A stretch of DNA of 64,000 nt from Undibacterium sp. YM2 (GCF_009937975.1 NZ_AP018441.1:1736001-1800000), one strand, 5' to 3'. Numbered from the stretch's first letter, positions 1-8,484 are shown. Program-made: numbers and translations. Notes: generated by a model not told the origin, from the sequence alone.

Positions 1-1
1 G

Positions 2-178
2 CTGGAAAACAGCTTGCGTATAGGTGTGACTGCCGGAGCTTCTGCACCCGAAGTGCTGGTGCAAGAAGTGATTGCCAGTTTGCGCCAACTGGGTGCACGC
101 AGTGTGCGTGCGCTGGATGGTGTCGAAGAGGCCGTGACTTTCCCCATGCCCAAAGGACTGGCTGTAGCAAAAGTTTGA
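2..178 (+). CDS. ispH: 4-hydroxy-3-methylbut-2-enyl diphosphate reductase, C-terminal part
   Basis: The last 58 codons of a gene cut by the window edge. The peptide contains [13 protein letters not shown], the conserved C-terminal segment of IspH (LytB), and ends in AVAKV before TGA. IspH is the iron-sulphur enzyme of the last step of the MEP isoprenoid pathway, reducing HMBPP to IPP and DMAPP in the cytosol. The N-terminal part and most cluster-ligand cysteines lie outside the window. The identification rests on this one motif and its place at the C-terminus. Confidence 0.85.
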   Translation: MENSLRIGVTAGASAPEVLVQEVIASLRQLGARSVRALDGVEEAVTFPMPKGLAVAKV

Positions 179-393
179 TGCTTGTAACTCTCTTAAGTAA
201 GTGAATTTGATAAAAAATTTGTTTTGGCTGTTGTTTTCGATATTTTATTTTGCAAATACGTGTTTAAGATTGCGGCACAATCAAGTTCGGTATTTGCCGG
301 ACTTGGCAAAACGTGTATGCTGGTATTCGGCACTTGTGGAAAGTACGTAGCTTGCGGTGGTTTTTTTACCACTGGAAGAGCAGGCAAACTATG

Positions 394-399
394 TATAAT
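394..399 (+). promoter_or_regulatory. Candidate -10 box for the liv leader transcript
   Basis: A perfect TATAAT followed by a C-rich discriminator. No convincing -35 hexamer lies 16-18 bases upstream (371-376 reads actgga), so the promoter is only a candidate. A start near 406 would give livH a leader of about 300 bases. Confidence 0.3.
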
Positions 400-481
400 C
401 CCGCCGACTTTACTGGGATAACCTTTAAGTCAAAATATATTACAAAAACTTTTACCAAAAGTTGCTGAGGAGAGTTCTACT

Positions 482-538
482 ATGTGCATCGATTACGCCA
501 TTATTGCTTCTACTTTGATGACGCGCCTGTTTGGCTAA
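482..538 (+). CDS. Putative 18-residue leader peptide upstream of livH
   Basis: A short ORF encoding MCIDYAIIASTLMTRLFG, preceded by a good ribosome binding site (gaggag, spacing about 8) and followed after 17 bases by a GC-rich stem-loop. The peptide has three Ile and two Leu, two of the substrates expected for the downstream transporter, but no long run of one residue. The sORF-plus-hairpin layout resembles a translation-coupled attenuator. No antiterminator pairing is obvious, and I do not recognise the peptide family. The function is inference; the ORF, its ribosome binding site and the hairpin are seen directly. Confidence 0.45.
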   Translation: MCIDYAIIASTLMTRLFG

Positions 539-555
539 CGCGCGTTCGAATTCCG

Positions 556-581
556 GCGGCACCCAGTCTGGGTGCCGCTTT
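556..581 (+). terminator. GC-rich stem-loop after the livH leader ORF
   Basis: A perfect 10-bp stem (gcggcaccca / tgggtgccgc) with a 3-base loop, followed by only three Ts and then a mixed tract. It could be a weak intrinsic terminator or an attenuator. It lies between the leader ORF and livH, so it would act on the liv transcript. Confidence 0.5.
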
Positions 582-710
582 CCTTATCAGGAATGATTTT
601 TGCTGAAACCTGCGTATTGTTACCCGATTCTTTCGGGTGGCAAGATGGCAAGCAGTTCATCTCCTGGTTTTTTCAGAAATTCGTTTCGTTTTTAAAGTGA
701 GAAGCAAAAT

Positions 711-1640
711 ATGGATACCTTTATCCAACAAATTATTAACGGTCTGGTGCTGGGTAGCATGTATGCCCTGGTCGCATTGGGTTACACCATGGTCTATGGT
801 GTGCTCAATCTGATTAACTTCGCGCACGGCGACGTACTGATGGTCGGTGCGATGGCCGGTCTGAGTATCATCAAGTTTTTATCCGTGGTAGCTCCTGAGC
901 TGCCAGGCATAGTCAAACTGATTATCGCCATTCTCGGTGCCATCCCTGTCAGTATTGCTGTCAATGTCCTCATTGAGCGCGTGGCTTACCGGCGATTGCG
1001 AAATGCACCGCGCCTGGCTCCGCTGATTACGGCGATTGGTGTCTCCATCCTGGTGCAGACTTTTGCGATGATGATCTGGGGCCGCAGCCCTATTCCTTTC
1101 CCTTCCGTGATGCCATTGGAACCTGTGCAAATCGGCGGTGCAGTGATTTCACAAACACAGATACTGTTGCTGGTGTTGGCGACGCTCTCCATGGTTGCCC
1201 TGGTTTTGCTGGTGGAAAAAACCAAGATGGGCCGGGCCATGCGTGCAACTGCTGAAAATCCACGGGTTGCCGGCCTGATGGGCGTTGATTCCAACAAAGT
1301 GATTGTCGCAACCTTTGCGATAGGCGCTGCACTGGCGGCTGTTGCTGGTGTGATGTGGGCTGCCAATTATTCGTCTGCCCAGTTTGCCATGGGTTTTGTG
1401 CCGGGTCTGAAAGCATTCTCTGCAGCGGTGCTGGGTGGTATCGGTAATATCTACGGCGCGATGGTAGGCGGTATTGTCCTGGGTCTGATTGAAAGTCTGG
1501 GTGCCGGTTATATCGGTGACCTGACTGGCGGTATTCTGGGAAGTCACTATCAGGACATCTTTGCCTTCGTGGTATTGATTATCGTATTGACCTTGCGTCC
1601 ATCCGGCATCATGGGTGAACGTGTTGCTGATCGTGCGTAA
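711..1640 (+). CDS. livH: Branched-chain amino acid ABC transporter permease LivH
   Basis: Inner-membrane permease of 309 residues, one of the two translocation subunits of a LIV-I type importer for Leu/Ile/Val or related solutes. The N-terminus (FIQQIINGLVLGSMYALVAL) and the segments GYTMVYGVLNLINFAHGD and KAFSAAVLGGIGNIYGAMVGG are typical of LivH, with about eight hydrophobic segments. The start has GTGAGA about 8 bases upstream. It leads a tight operon: livM begins 11 bases after its stop. No periplasmic binding protein gene (livJ/livK) is in the window, so the solute is not fixed by context. Confidence 0.93.
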   Translation: MDTFIQQIINGLVLGSMYALVALGYTMVYGVLNLINFAHGDVLMVGAMAGLSIIKFLSVVAPELPGIVKLIIAILGAIPVSIAVNVLIERVAYRRLRNAPRLAPLITAIGVSILVQTFAMMIWGRSPIPFPSVMPLEPVQIGGAVISQTQILLLVLATLSMVALVLLVEKTKMGRAMRATAENPRVAGLMGVDSNKVIVATFAIGAALAAVAGVMWAANYSSAQFAMGFVPGLKAFSAAVLGGIGNIYGAMVGGIVLGLIESLGAGYIGDLTGGILGSHYQDIFAFVVLIIVLTLRPSGIMGERVADRA

Positions 1641-1651
1641 GGAGAAAATCT

Positions 1652-2842
1652 ATGTCTACATTATTTGATGTAAAAGCCAATCCGCAAAAGGCATTTGCCA
1701 GTTTCGCCGTACTGGCGGTTATTCTGGTGGCATTTCCTTTTGTTGCTTCCAATTTTGGTAATTCCTGGGTCAGGATTATTGATCTGGTGCTCTTGTATAT
1801 CATGCTGGCCCTGGGGCTCAACATTGTGGTTGGTTTTGCCGGTTTGCTTGACCTGGGCTATATCGCATTTTATGCGGTAGGTGCCTATTTGGCGGGTATA
1901 TTTGCGTCTCCACAATTTGCCATTGCTCTGGAATCCATCGTCGATAACTACCCTGGTTTCGGCGCTTTCCTGGTCAATGTGCTGGGGCAGGAAGTCACTC
2001 AAAACGGCATTCATCTTTCAGTCTGGCTTATTGTGCCGATGGCGGCAGCGGTAGCAGGCTTGTTTGGTGCGATACTGGGTGCACCTACCCTGAAATTGCG
2101 TGGTGATTACCTGGCGATCGTGACTCTGGGTTTCGGTGAAATCATCCGTATTTTCATGAATAACATGAATGCACCGATTAATTTTACCAACGGCCCAAAA
2201 GGTATCAACAAGATAGACCCTGTCAGTGTATTTGGTGTGTCACTGGCTGGTGAGCCCGGCAGCAATGCGACGGTACATTTCCTGGGCATGAGCATGCCTT
2301 CGGTGAATGCCTATTATTTCCTGTTCCTGTTCCTGTGTATCTGTATCGTTCTGGTTTCCTTCCGTTTGCAAGATTCCCGTCTTGGCCGCTCCTGGGTTGC
2401 CATCCGCGAAGATGAAATTGCTGCCAAGGCCATGGGTATCAATACCCGTAATATCAAGCTGCTGGCTTTCTCCATGGGCGCTTCTTTTGGTGGCGTGTCT
2501 GGTGCGATGTTTGCCAGTTTCCAGGGTTTCGTTTCTCCAGAGTCCTTCTCCCTGATGGAGTCCATCATTGTTCTGGCGGCGGTCGTGGTCGGCGGTATCG
2601 GGCATATCCCTGGTGTGATCATGGGGGCTGTGGCACTGATCTCATTGCCGGAAATATTGCGCCACGTTGTCAAGCCTTTGCAAATGCAATTGTTTGGTGA
2701 AGTGTGGCTGGAAGATGAAGTTTTGCGTCAGTTGATCTACGGAGCGACACTGGTTGGTGTCATGCTTTATCGTCCAGCCGGTTTGTGGCCAGCGCCCAAG
2801 CACGAAGACCGTATGGCTAAGACTAACGAAGCGGCAGCATAA
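1652..2842 (+). CDS. livM: Branched-chain amino acid ABC transporter permease LivM
   Basis: The second inner-membrane permease, 396 residues. LALGLNIVVGFAGLLDLGYIAFYAVGAY near residues 50-75 and the cytoplasmic EAA-like loop SRLGRSWVAIREDEIAAKAMGIN are LivM signatures. The C-terminus (LYRPAGLWP) is also typical. A hydrophilic N-terminal stretch of about 20 residues precedes the first membrane segment. A ribosome binding site (aaggag) lies just upstream. It sits between livH and livG with gaps of 11 bases on each side, so the four genes should be co-transcribed and the products assemble as a heteromeric importer. Confidence 0.93.
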   Translation: MSTLFDVKANPQKAFASFAVLAVILVAFPFVASNFGNSWVRIIDLVLLYIMLALGLNIVVGFAGLLDLGYIAFYAVGAYLAGIFASPQFAIALESIVDNYPGFGAFLVNVLGQEVTQNGIHLSVWLIVPMAAAVAGLFGAILGAPTLKLRGDYLAIVTLGFGEIIRIFMNNMNAPINFTNGPKGINKIDPVSVFGVSLAGEPGSNATVHFLGMSMPSVNAYYFLFLFLCICIVLVSFRLQDSRLGRSWVAIREDEIAAKAMGINTRNIKLLAFSMGASFGGVSGAMFASFQGFVSPESFSLMESIIVLAAVVVGGIGHIPGVIMGAVALISLPEILRHVVKPLQMQLFGEVWLEDEVLRQLIYGATLVGVMLYRPAGLWPAPKHEDRMAKTNEAAA

Positions 2843-2853
2843 GGAAGATCGTC

Positions 2854-3624
2854 ATGACTGAACAAACTATCTTAAAAATTGAAGGTGCCAATAAACGTTT
2901 TGGCGGCTTGCAGGCGCTGTCAAATGTAGGTATCAATATCAAGAAGGGCCAGATCTACGGCCTGATCGGGCCTAATGGTGCTGGCAAGACCACTTTTTTT
3001 AATGTCATCACTGGCCTTTATCAACCTGACACAGGGACCTTTGAACTGGAAGGCAAGCCTTATTCGCCATCGGCACCGCATGAAGTGGCCAGGGCAGGCA
3101 TCGCCAGGACTTTCCAGAATATCCGTCTGTTTGGTGAAATGACGGCATTGGAAAATGTCATGGTGGGCCGCCATATCCGTACTCATCAAGGTGTATTTGG
3201 TGCGGTGTTCAGACATGGTGCGGCAAAAAAAGAAGAGGCTGAAATTCGCCAGCGTGCGCAGGAGTTGCTGGATTTTGTGGGCATAGGGCAGTTCGCCAGC
3301 CGCACATCCAAGTTCCTGTCTTATGGTGATCAACGCCGTCTGGAAATTGCCCGTGCACTGGCAACAGATCCAAAACTGCTGGCACTTGATGAACCTGCTG
3401 CCGGTATGAATGCGACTGAAAAACTTGCTCTGCGTGAGTTGCTGGTCAAGATCAAGGCAGAGGGCAAGACGATTTTGCTGATTGAGCATGACGTCAAATT
3501 GATGATGGGATTATGTGACAGGATGACTGTTCTGGATTACGGCAAGCCAATTGCAGAAGGTTTGCCAGCAGACATACAGAAAAATCCGGCAGTTATCGAA
3601 GCGTATTTGGGAGGTGGTCACTAA
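2854..3624 (+). CDS. livG: Branched-chain amino acid ABC transporter ATPase LivG
   Basis: ATP-binding subunit of 256 residues. The Walker A motif GPNGAGKTT is at about residue 38, and a degenerate signature (LSYGDQRRLEIARALA), Walker B (LLALDEPAAGMN) and the switch histidine (IEHD) follow. The long insertion after Walker A and ARTFQNIRLFGEMTALENVMVG are characteristic of LivG rather than LivF. Its TAA stop shares one base with the livF start, so the two ATPases are translationally coupled and probably form the heterodimer that powers LivHM. Confidence 0.95.
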   Translation: MTEQTILKIEGANKRFGGLQALSNVGINIKKGQIYGLIGPNGAGKTTFFNVITGLYQPDTGTFELEGKPYSPSAPHEVARAGIARTFQNIRLFGEMTALENVMVGRHIRTHQGVFGAVFRHGAAKKEEAEIRQRAQELLDFVGIGQFASRTSKFLSYGDQRRLEIARALATDPKLLALDEPAAGMNATEKLALRELLVKIKAEGKTILLIEHDVKLMMGLCDRMTVLDYGKPIAEGLPADIQKNPAVIEAYLGGGH

Positions 3625-4349
3625 TGGCTGAGAACGTATTAAAGATAAGCAATCTGAAAGTTGCTTACGGCGGCATCAAGGCCGTTAAAGGAATCGACCT
3701 GGAAGTCAACAAGGGTGAATTGATTACCCTGATCGGTGCCAATGGTGCAGGCAAGACCACGACCCTGAAAGCCATCACGGGCACCTTGCCTGCCTGTAAG
3801 GTTGAAGGCGAGATTGTCTATCTGGGTAACTCCATCCGTAACGTTAACTCTTTTGAGATGGTGAAAAATCACTTGGCCATGGTGCCTGAAGGCCGGGGCG
3901 TGTTTACCCGCATGACCATTCTGGAAAACCTGATGATGGGGGCTTTTATCCGCAACGATAAAGCGGGTATCGAAGCCGATATCGAAAAATGGTTTGCCGT
4001 CTTCCCGCGTCTGAAAGAGCGTGCGGCACAACTGGCAGGTACCTTGTCCGGTGGTGAACAGCAAATGCTGGCGATGGCACGTGCCCTGATGAGTCATCCT
4101 AATCTATTGCTGCTGGATGAGCCATCCATGGGGCTGTCACCTATCATGGTGGAAAAGATTTTTGAAGTGGTGCGCAATGTGTCAGCCCAGGGAATTACGA
4201 TCCTGCTGGTAGAGCAGAACGCCAAGCTTGCCTTGCAGGCAGCACATCGCGGCTATGTGATGGATTCTGGTTCCATCACGATGAGTGGCAATGCCAAGGA
4301 TATGCTGAATGATCCTAAAGTACAGGCAGCCTATCTCGGTGAAGGTTGA
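3624..4349 (+). CDS. livF: Branched-chain amino acid ABC transporter ATPase LivF
   Basis: Second ATP-binding subunit, 241 residues. Walker A is GANGAGKTT, the signature LSGGEQQMLAMARALM and Walker B LLLLDEPSMGLSP follow, and VPEGRGVFTRMTILENLMMGAF is the LivF-type segment. The start codon overlaps the livG stop. The last gene of the operon: a strong hairpin terminator begins about 60 bases after the stop. Confidence 0.95.
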   Translation: MAENVLKISNLKVAYGGIKAVKGIDLEVNKGELITLIGANGAGKTTTLKAITGTLPACKVEGEIVYLGNSIRNVNSFEMVKNHLAMVPEGRGVFTRMTILENLMMGAFIRNDKAGIEADIEKWFAVFPRLKERAAQLAGTLSGGEQQMLAMARALMSHPNLLLLDEPSMGLSPIMVEKIFEVVRNVSAQGITILLVEQNAKLALQAAHRGYVMDSGSITMSGNAKDMLNDPKVQAAYLGEG

Positions 4350-4407
4350 ATCGTTTTACGAAGTAAGGTAAGTCTCTTGCGCAGCATGTGCTGTGCCGGG
4401 ACCTTTC

Positions 4408-4439
4408 AAATACCTGCAAGTAATTGCAGGTATTTTTTT
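4408..4439 (+). terminator. Rho-independent terminator of the liv operon
   Basis: A perfect 12-bp stem (aaatacctgcaa / ttgcaggtattt) with a GTAA loop, running straight into a tract of seven Ts. Confidence 0.9.
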
Positions 4440-4594
4440 GCCTGTTTTTTTCCTCTCTCTTCTTTTCACTTTTCATTTTTCACCTGGCCGTGACAGATAT
4501 CTTTTGCTATCCGCAAAAAGGGGATCAGGCAATGGAGTCGCGTATCACAATGTAATTGCTCTATGTTTTTTGCAAGCACTTGTTTCCAGACTTG

Positions 4595-4614
4595 ATCTTG
4601 ATGTGGATCAAGAT
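4595..4614 (+). promoter_or_regulatory. FNR/ANR-type binding site upstream of the OFA transporter
   Basis: The core TTGAT-gtgg-ATCAA (4598-4611) is an exact match to the consensus of FNR-family oxygen regulators, and the symmetry extends to 8-bp arms (atcttgat / atcaagat). Its centre is about 60 bases before the transporter ATG. AT-rich -10-like hexamers at 4634-4646 would put the box roughly 40-45 bases before transcription start, the activator position. Regulation by an FNR homologue is inference from the match. The rest of the 4350-4663 gap holds only the liv terminator and no gene. Confidence 0.6.
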
Positions 4615-4663
4615 ATATTCCGTTTTTGGTAAATAGTTTATATAAAACAATAAAGGAATATAC

Positions 4664-6027
4664 ATGGGGTTTGTAAATAAATTGCAGGCTGCATTGGGCA
4701 AGGATGCTGCCATCGCCACACCGGGTTATAGTCGCTGGCTGATGGCCGCTGCTGCTTTATTGATCCATTTCCCGCTTGGTCAGGCATACGGATTTTCTGT
4801 CTTCAACGGGCCACTGGTCAAGGTGCTGGGATCAAGCCTGACCAGCGTTGGCTGGATTTTTTCTGTAGCTATTATTTTTCTGGGGCTGTCGGCGGCAATC
4901 TTTGGCAAATGGGTAGAACGCGTAGGTCCGCGCAAGGCCATGCTGGCGTCAGCATTGTGTTTTTTTGCGGGCTTTCTGGTTTCAGCACTGGGCGTGGTAC
5001 TGGGCTCTTTGCCAGTAGTTATTCTCGGCTACGGCGTGATTGGCGGTACGGGTCTGGGGATAGGCTATATCTCACCCGTTTCGACACTGATCAAATGGTT
5101 CCCTGACAGACGCGGCATGGCTACCGGTCTGGCTATCATGGGCTTTGGTGGCGGTGCGCTGGTTGGTTCGCCATTGGCCGTGAATCTGATGAAATATTTC
5201 AGTGAAGGTTCGCAATACGGCGGTATTCCGGCGACTTTCATTACGATGGCGGTCTTGTACCTGTGCTTTCAACTGGCAGCGGTCAGGATAGCCCGTTTGC
5301 CTTTTCCCGGCTACCAACCTGCGGGCTGGGTGCCCAGCAAGACGGAAGCTGCGCATATTGCCGCGAAAGGCGCGGGTGATTTTTCAGTGGCACAGGCCAT
5401 ACGCAAGCCTCAATTCTGGCTGCTGTGGGGATATTGCTGCTCAATGTCTCGGCAGGTATAGGCATACTAGGCCAGGCTTCATTGATGGCACAAAAAATGG
5501 TGGGCATCTCTGCCGCAGCGGCAGCTGGTTTTGTGGGCTTGCTTTCGCTGTGCAATATGGCCGGTCGTTTTATCTGGTCCAGTTTCTCCGACAAGATAGG
5601 GCGTAAATGGGCTTATGCCATGTATTCTGGTGTTGGCGCTCTTGCTTACTGGGCGATCCCCGGTGCGGCAGCCAGTGGCAATATGCTGCTGTTCGTTGCA
5701 CTGTTTGCCCTGGTCATGAGTTTTTATGGCGCTGGTTTTGCTACTATCCCCGCCTATCTGGCAGACATGTTTGGCAAAAAAGAAGTTGGTGCCATACATG
5801 GACGTTTACTGACTGCCTGGTCCATGGCTGGTGTGATCGGGCCACTGGTCGTCAATGCAGGGCGTGATTATCTGGTCAAAAACCAGGGACTGGCAGATGC
5901 CGCCGCCTATTCAACAGTCGTGTATGTACTGGGTGGTTTGCTGGTCGCAGAATTTGCCCTGAACCTGTTTGTAAAAGCGCCTGAGTCAGACACGAATCCT
6001 GCCGTCAATGCGCAATTGGCAACTTGA
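4664..6027 (+). pseudogene. OFA-family MFS transporter (oxalate/formate antiporter-like), frameshifted as given
   Basis: A 12-segment major facilitator transporter in two frames: residues 1-256 up to KPQFWLLWG, then ILLLNVSAGIGILGQASLMAQ onward in the next frame. The break is at GGGG 5427-5430; one extra G restores a continuous protein of about 454 residues. FPDRRGMATGLAIMGFGGGALVGSP and the GQAYGFSVF segment are OFA-type (OxlT-like). The family exchanges small carboxylates such as oxalate and formate; the substrate here is unknown. The start has aaagga upstream. A perfect FNR-type box precedes it and the small partner protein follows. I think an uncorrected homopolymer error is likelier than true decay, because both halves are fully conserved. 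Confidence 0.8.
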
Positions 6028-6061
6028 CAGATTATCAGGACACATCAGATCAGAAATAAAT

Positions 6062-6208
6062 ATGGAAGACAAAAAGATGGAAGATATCAACAAGCATATT
6101 GATCCCAGCATGACTGGCAAAATCATTTTTTACTGGGCGCTGGCCTGCGTTCCACTGGGATGGGGAGTCTGGCAAACGGCAATGAAAGTCATGGCAATGT
6201 TTGCATGA
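6062..6208 (+). CDS. MFS transporter small subunit (single-span membrane protein)
   Basis: A 48-residue protein with a charged N-terminus and one hydrophobic segment (residues about 19-46, containing IFYWALACVPLGWGVWQT). Short proteins of this shape, with FYW and PLxWGVW, are found directly downstream of OFA-type MFS transporters and are annotated as their small subunit. It begins 34 bases after the transporter stop. ATG 6062 is chosen because the in-frame upstream start at 6008 would overlap the transporter; ATG 6077 is an alternative. No strong ribosome binding site is visible. The biochemical role is not established as far as I know. Confidence 0.7.
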   Translation: MEDKKMEDINKHIDPSMTGKIIFYWALACVPLGWGVWQTAMKVMAMFA

Positions 6209-6230
6209 GTTGAACAGGCATACATAAGCA

Positions 6231-6260
6231 AAAGCCCCGATATGTTTTCCGGGGCTTTTT
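6231..6260. terminator. Bidirectional terminator between transporter unit and phasin
   Basis: A 9-bp stem (aaagccccg / cggggcttt) with a 10-base loop, T-run on the plus strand and A-run on the left, so it can serve both converging transcripts. Confidence 0.85.
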
Positions 6261-6276
6261 CACTTGCTGTCTGCCT

Positions 6277-6306
6277 GTTACAGCAGGAGGGGAGTCCTGC
6301 TGTAAC
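6277..6306 (-). terminator. 12-bp inverted repeat just after the phasin stop
   Basis: Perfect arms gttacagcagga / tcctgctgtaac around a 6-base loop, 12 bases downstream of the phasin stop on the minus strand. No T-tract follows, so it may stabilise the mRNA 3' end, with the neighbouring hairpin at 6231-6260 doing the termination. Confidence 0.5.
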
Positions 6307-6317
6307 AATGCGGATGC

Positions 6318-6875
6318 TTACTTCTTCGTGGCCTTTGGTGTTGCCGCTTTTGTTGCAGTAGAAACTGCATTGTTCAGATTGGCTTCCAAAGCTTCAACAG
6401 CCTGCTTAGTCGTTTTGCTGATGTGATCGTAGCTGGCGTTCGCATTGTCTATCGATGTTTTGAACAGGGAAACAAATTGCTCGGAACCTGCAGGGGCATT
6501 TTTAGACACTTCGTCAATCAGGGACAACACTTTGCGGTTGGTTTCCGCGATTTGTGCTTCAGCCGCATGTGTGAATTCTGCCTGTGTGCTGGTGGCGATA
6601 TTTGCCAGGTGGCGGCTATATGCCAGTACTTTTTCAGCGGTAGGCTGTGCCTGCGCTGCGGACAGATTGAAAAATTCTTGCGGGTCTTTGGCAGCCAGCA
6701 ATTGCTTGGTTGCAGCAGAGCTTTCTTCCAGAGAGGATTTGGCGGCATTCAAATTCAGTTCGATGAATTTTTCTACGCCTTCAAATGCTTTGCCTGTCAA
6801 TGTAGTGAACAGCGCAAGTTGTGCATCGAAATTGGCTTTGGTTGCTGCAGAAATTTGTTCGGGTGCAGTAAACAT
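6318..6875 (-). CDS. phaP: Phasin (polyhydroxyalkanoate granule-associated protein)
   Basis: A 185-residue amphipathic, Ala-rich helical protein beginning MFTAPEQISAATKANFDAQ and ending in a Lys/Thr/Ala-rich tail (TKAATPKATKK), the standard build of betaproteobacterial phasins. Phasins coat cytosolic PHA granules and set their size and number. The start at 6875 is preferred over the ATG at 6881 because AGGAGA lies 5 bases before it, whereas the upstream ATG would abut the ribosome binding site. It is transcribed alone, converging on the MFS unit. Two short dyad-like motifs upstream (6968-7043) may be operators. Confidence 0.9.
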   Translation of the reverse strand: MFTAPEQISAATKANFDAQLALFTTLTGKAFEGVEKFIELNLNAAKSSLEESSAATKQLLAAKDPQEFFNLSAAQAQPTAEKVLAYSRHLANIATSTQAEFTHAAEAQIAETNRKVLSLIDEVSKNAPAGSEQFVSLFKTSIDNANASYDHISKTTKQAVEALEANLNNAVSTATKAATPKATKK

Positions 6876-7237
6876 GGACATCTCCTAAGTAGGAAAGTGG
6901 AATACAAGAAACCTGGCGATTGCTAAGTGGAATGTTGCAGCGCTGAACTTAATTATTAAACCATAAAATTGTGCGATGCAATAATCTGTATTCTATTGAT
7001 TCGCAAAATGAAGTCAAGGGAAATTTGTGCGTCGCAATATAATAATTATGTATATAAAAACATTTGATACGTATACCCGGTCAGGAAAATTAGAAACTAA
7101 TACAAACACTTTTCCTCGGGCAATTATGTATGGTAATTATGACCAGAAAATGAAGTGGCATGCCTATGTTAGACTTTCATATGGAGATTTGCGTTCAGGC
7201 AATTCATTTTGTGGCAAGCATATAGCTGGGAGAGGTA
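6876..7237. promoter_or_regulatory. Divergent phasin/thioesterase intergenic region with two similar dyads
   Basis: No gene seen; the region is AT-rich. Two related motifs stand about 55 bases apart: attgtgcgatgcaat (6968-6982) and tttgtgcgtcgcaat (7024-7038). Both read TTGTGCG followed by GCAAT, a TGC/GCA dyad of the kind bound by the PHB repressor PhaR near betaproteobacterial phasin genes. That link is from general knowledge and the match is loose. The promoters of the divergent genes must lie here, but I cannot fix their hexamers. Confidence 0.35.
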
Positions 7238-7678
7238 ATGGCAATCACTGCAAAAACAAAAAAAGACTTTAAGCATTTTCATGCAATTACTACACGCTGG
7301 ATGGATAACGATGCTTATGGACATGTTAATAATGTCGTGTATTACAGCTGGTTTGATACGGTCGTCAACGAGTTCCTGATCAGTAACGGTGTCCTGGACA
7401 TAGAAAACAGCCCGGTCATAGGCCTGGTCATAGAAACCCAGTGCAATTACCTGGCGTCGGTTGCTTTTCCTGATGTTATCGAAGCGGGCGTCAGCGTCAG
7501 CAAATTGGGCAACTCCAGCGTGCGCTACGAAGTGGGTATTTTCAGGAATGGTGAAGACCAGGCTGCCGCTCAGGGACATTTCGTGCACGTTTATGTAGAT
7601 AGGGAAAATCGCCGCCCTACAGCCATCCCTGGCAACATGCGCCAGCTCTTGCAAACAATAGAGGTAATAGGCTCATGA
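7238..7678 (+). CDS. Acyl-CoA thioesterase, 4HBT hotdog family
   Basis: A 146-residue single hotdog domain. RWMDNDAYGHVNNVVYYSWFDT (residues 20-41) is the 4-hydroxybenzoyl-CoA thioesterase signature, with the catalytic-type Asp and the HVNN stretch on the central helix. Such enzymes hydrolyse acyl-CoA thioesters in the cytosol; the acyl group cannot be told from sequence. A ribosome binding site (gggagagg) precedes the ATG. Its stop overlaps the next start (ATGA), so it is co-translated with the nitroreductase. Confidence 0.85.
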   Translation: MAITAKTKKDFKHFHAITTRWMDNDAYGHVNNVVYYSWFDTVVNEFLISNGVLDIENSPVIGLVIETQCNYLASVAFPDVIEAGVSVSKLGNSSVRYEVGIFRNGEDQAAAQGHFVHVYVDRENRRPTAIPGNMRQLLQTIEVIGS

Positions 7679-8367
7679 TTACGTCAGCAAATCAGCAAGT
7701 GGTTGATGAAGCCATCACGTCACGCCGCTCGATACGTGCATTTTTACCAACAGTCGTGGCGCGTGAAGATATACAGGCAATACTTGAGGTTGCTGCCCGC
7801 GCACCATCTGGCAGTAATACCCAGCCCTGGAAGGTCTATGTACTGACCGGCTCCCGCCTGCATGCAGTATCGAATGCCATTCTGGCTGCCCACAATAGTG
7901 AAGGGCAGGGAGGGCATGAGCAGGAATACAATTATTATCCGGTGAAATGGATTACTCCCTATCTGGAGCGCCGCCGCAAGGTAGGCTGGGATCTATATGC
8001 CTTGCTGGGCCTGGGACGTGAAAACAAGATGGGCATGCATGCGCAGCATGGTCGCAACTATGCCTTTTTTGATGCGCCGGTCGGGTTCATCTTTACCATA
8101 GACCGGGTCATGGAGCAGGGGTCATGGCTGGACTATGGCATGTTCCTGCAAAATATCATGATTGCTGCGCGTGGTCGCGGTCTTGACACCTGTCCACAGG
8201 CGGCCTTCACTCAATATCACAAGGTAATTGCAGAGCAGCTGCAGCTACCGGCAGATGAAATGCTGGTATGTGGCATGTCACTGGGTTATGCCGATCACAG
8301 CAAAATTGAAAACACTCTGGTGACCGAAAGAGCGAGCCTTGCTGATTTTGTCCGGTTTATCGAATAA
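7675..8367 (+). CDS. Nitroreductase family protein
   Basis: An FMN-dependent oxidoreductase of 230 residues. SRRSIRAFLPTVV and ARAPSGSNTQPWKVYVLTG are the flavin-binding N-terminal motifs of the NfsA/NfsB-like fold, and GRGLDTCPQAAFTQYHKVI is the usual second motif. The family reduces nitroaromatics, quinones or flavin using NAD(P)H, usually as a dimer. The 4-base overlap with the thioesterase gene implies coupled expression, but a shared pathway is not evident. Confidence 0.88.
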   Translation: MITSANQQVVDEAITSRRSIRAFLPTVVAREDIQAILEVAARAPSGSNTQPWKVYVLTGSRLHAVSNAILAAHNSEGQGGHEQEYNYYPVKWITPYLERRRKVGWDLYALLGLGRENKMGMHAQHGRNYAFFDAPVGFIFTIDRVMEQGSWLDYGMFLQNIMIAARGRGLDTCPQAAFTQYHKVIAEQLQLPADEMLVCGMSLGYADHSKIENTLVTERASLADFVRFIE

Positions 8368-8484
8368 AGAAGACAAATGACTATTTCTGGAAAATGAATT
8401 GTGAATTTTGTTTAAAAGCCAGAATATTTTTGCAACTTACCCTAAGGCTGCGAATGAATAAGCGCAGCTAACTCCTTATTTTCC

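Larger units (their letters stand above)
179..710 (+). other. Intergenic leader between ispH and livH
   Basis: This stretch of about 530 bases holds no long gene. It starts AT-rich, carries a TATAAT hexamer at 394-399, then an 18-codon ORF with a ribosome binding site (482-538), then a 10-bp stem-loop (556-578). A long 5' leader for the liv operon is the simplest reading. Longer open frames here look like chance: no ribosome binding site and no family resemblance. Confidence 0.5.

Noticed and set aside
4393..4632. 79-codon open frame after livF
   Set aside because: It runs through the liv terminator and the FNR-type box, so it is non-coding.
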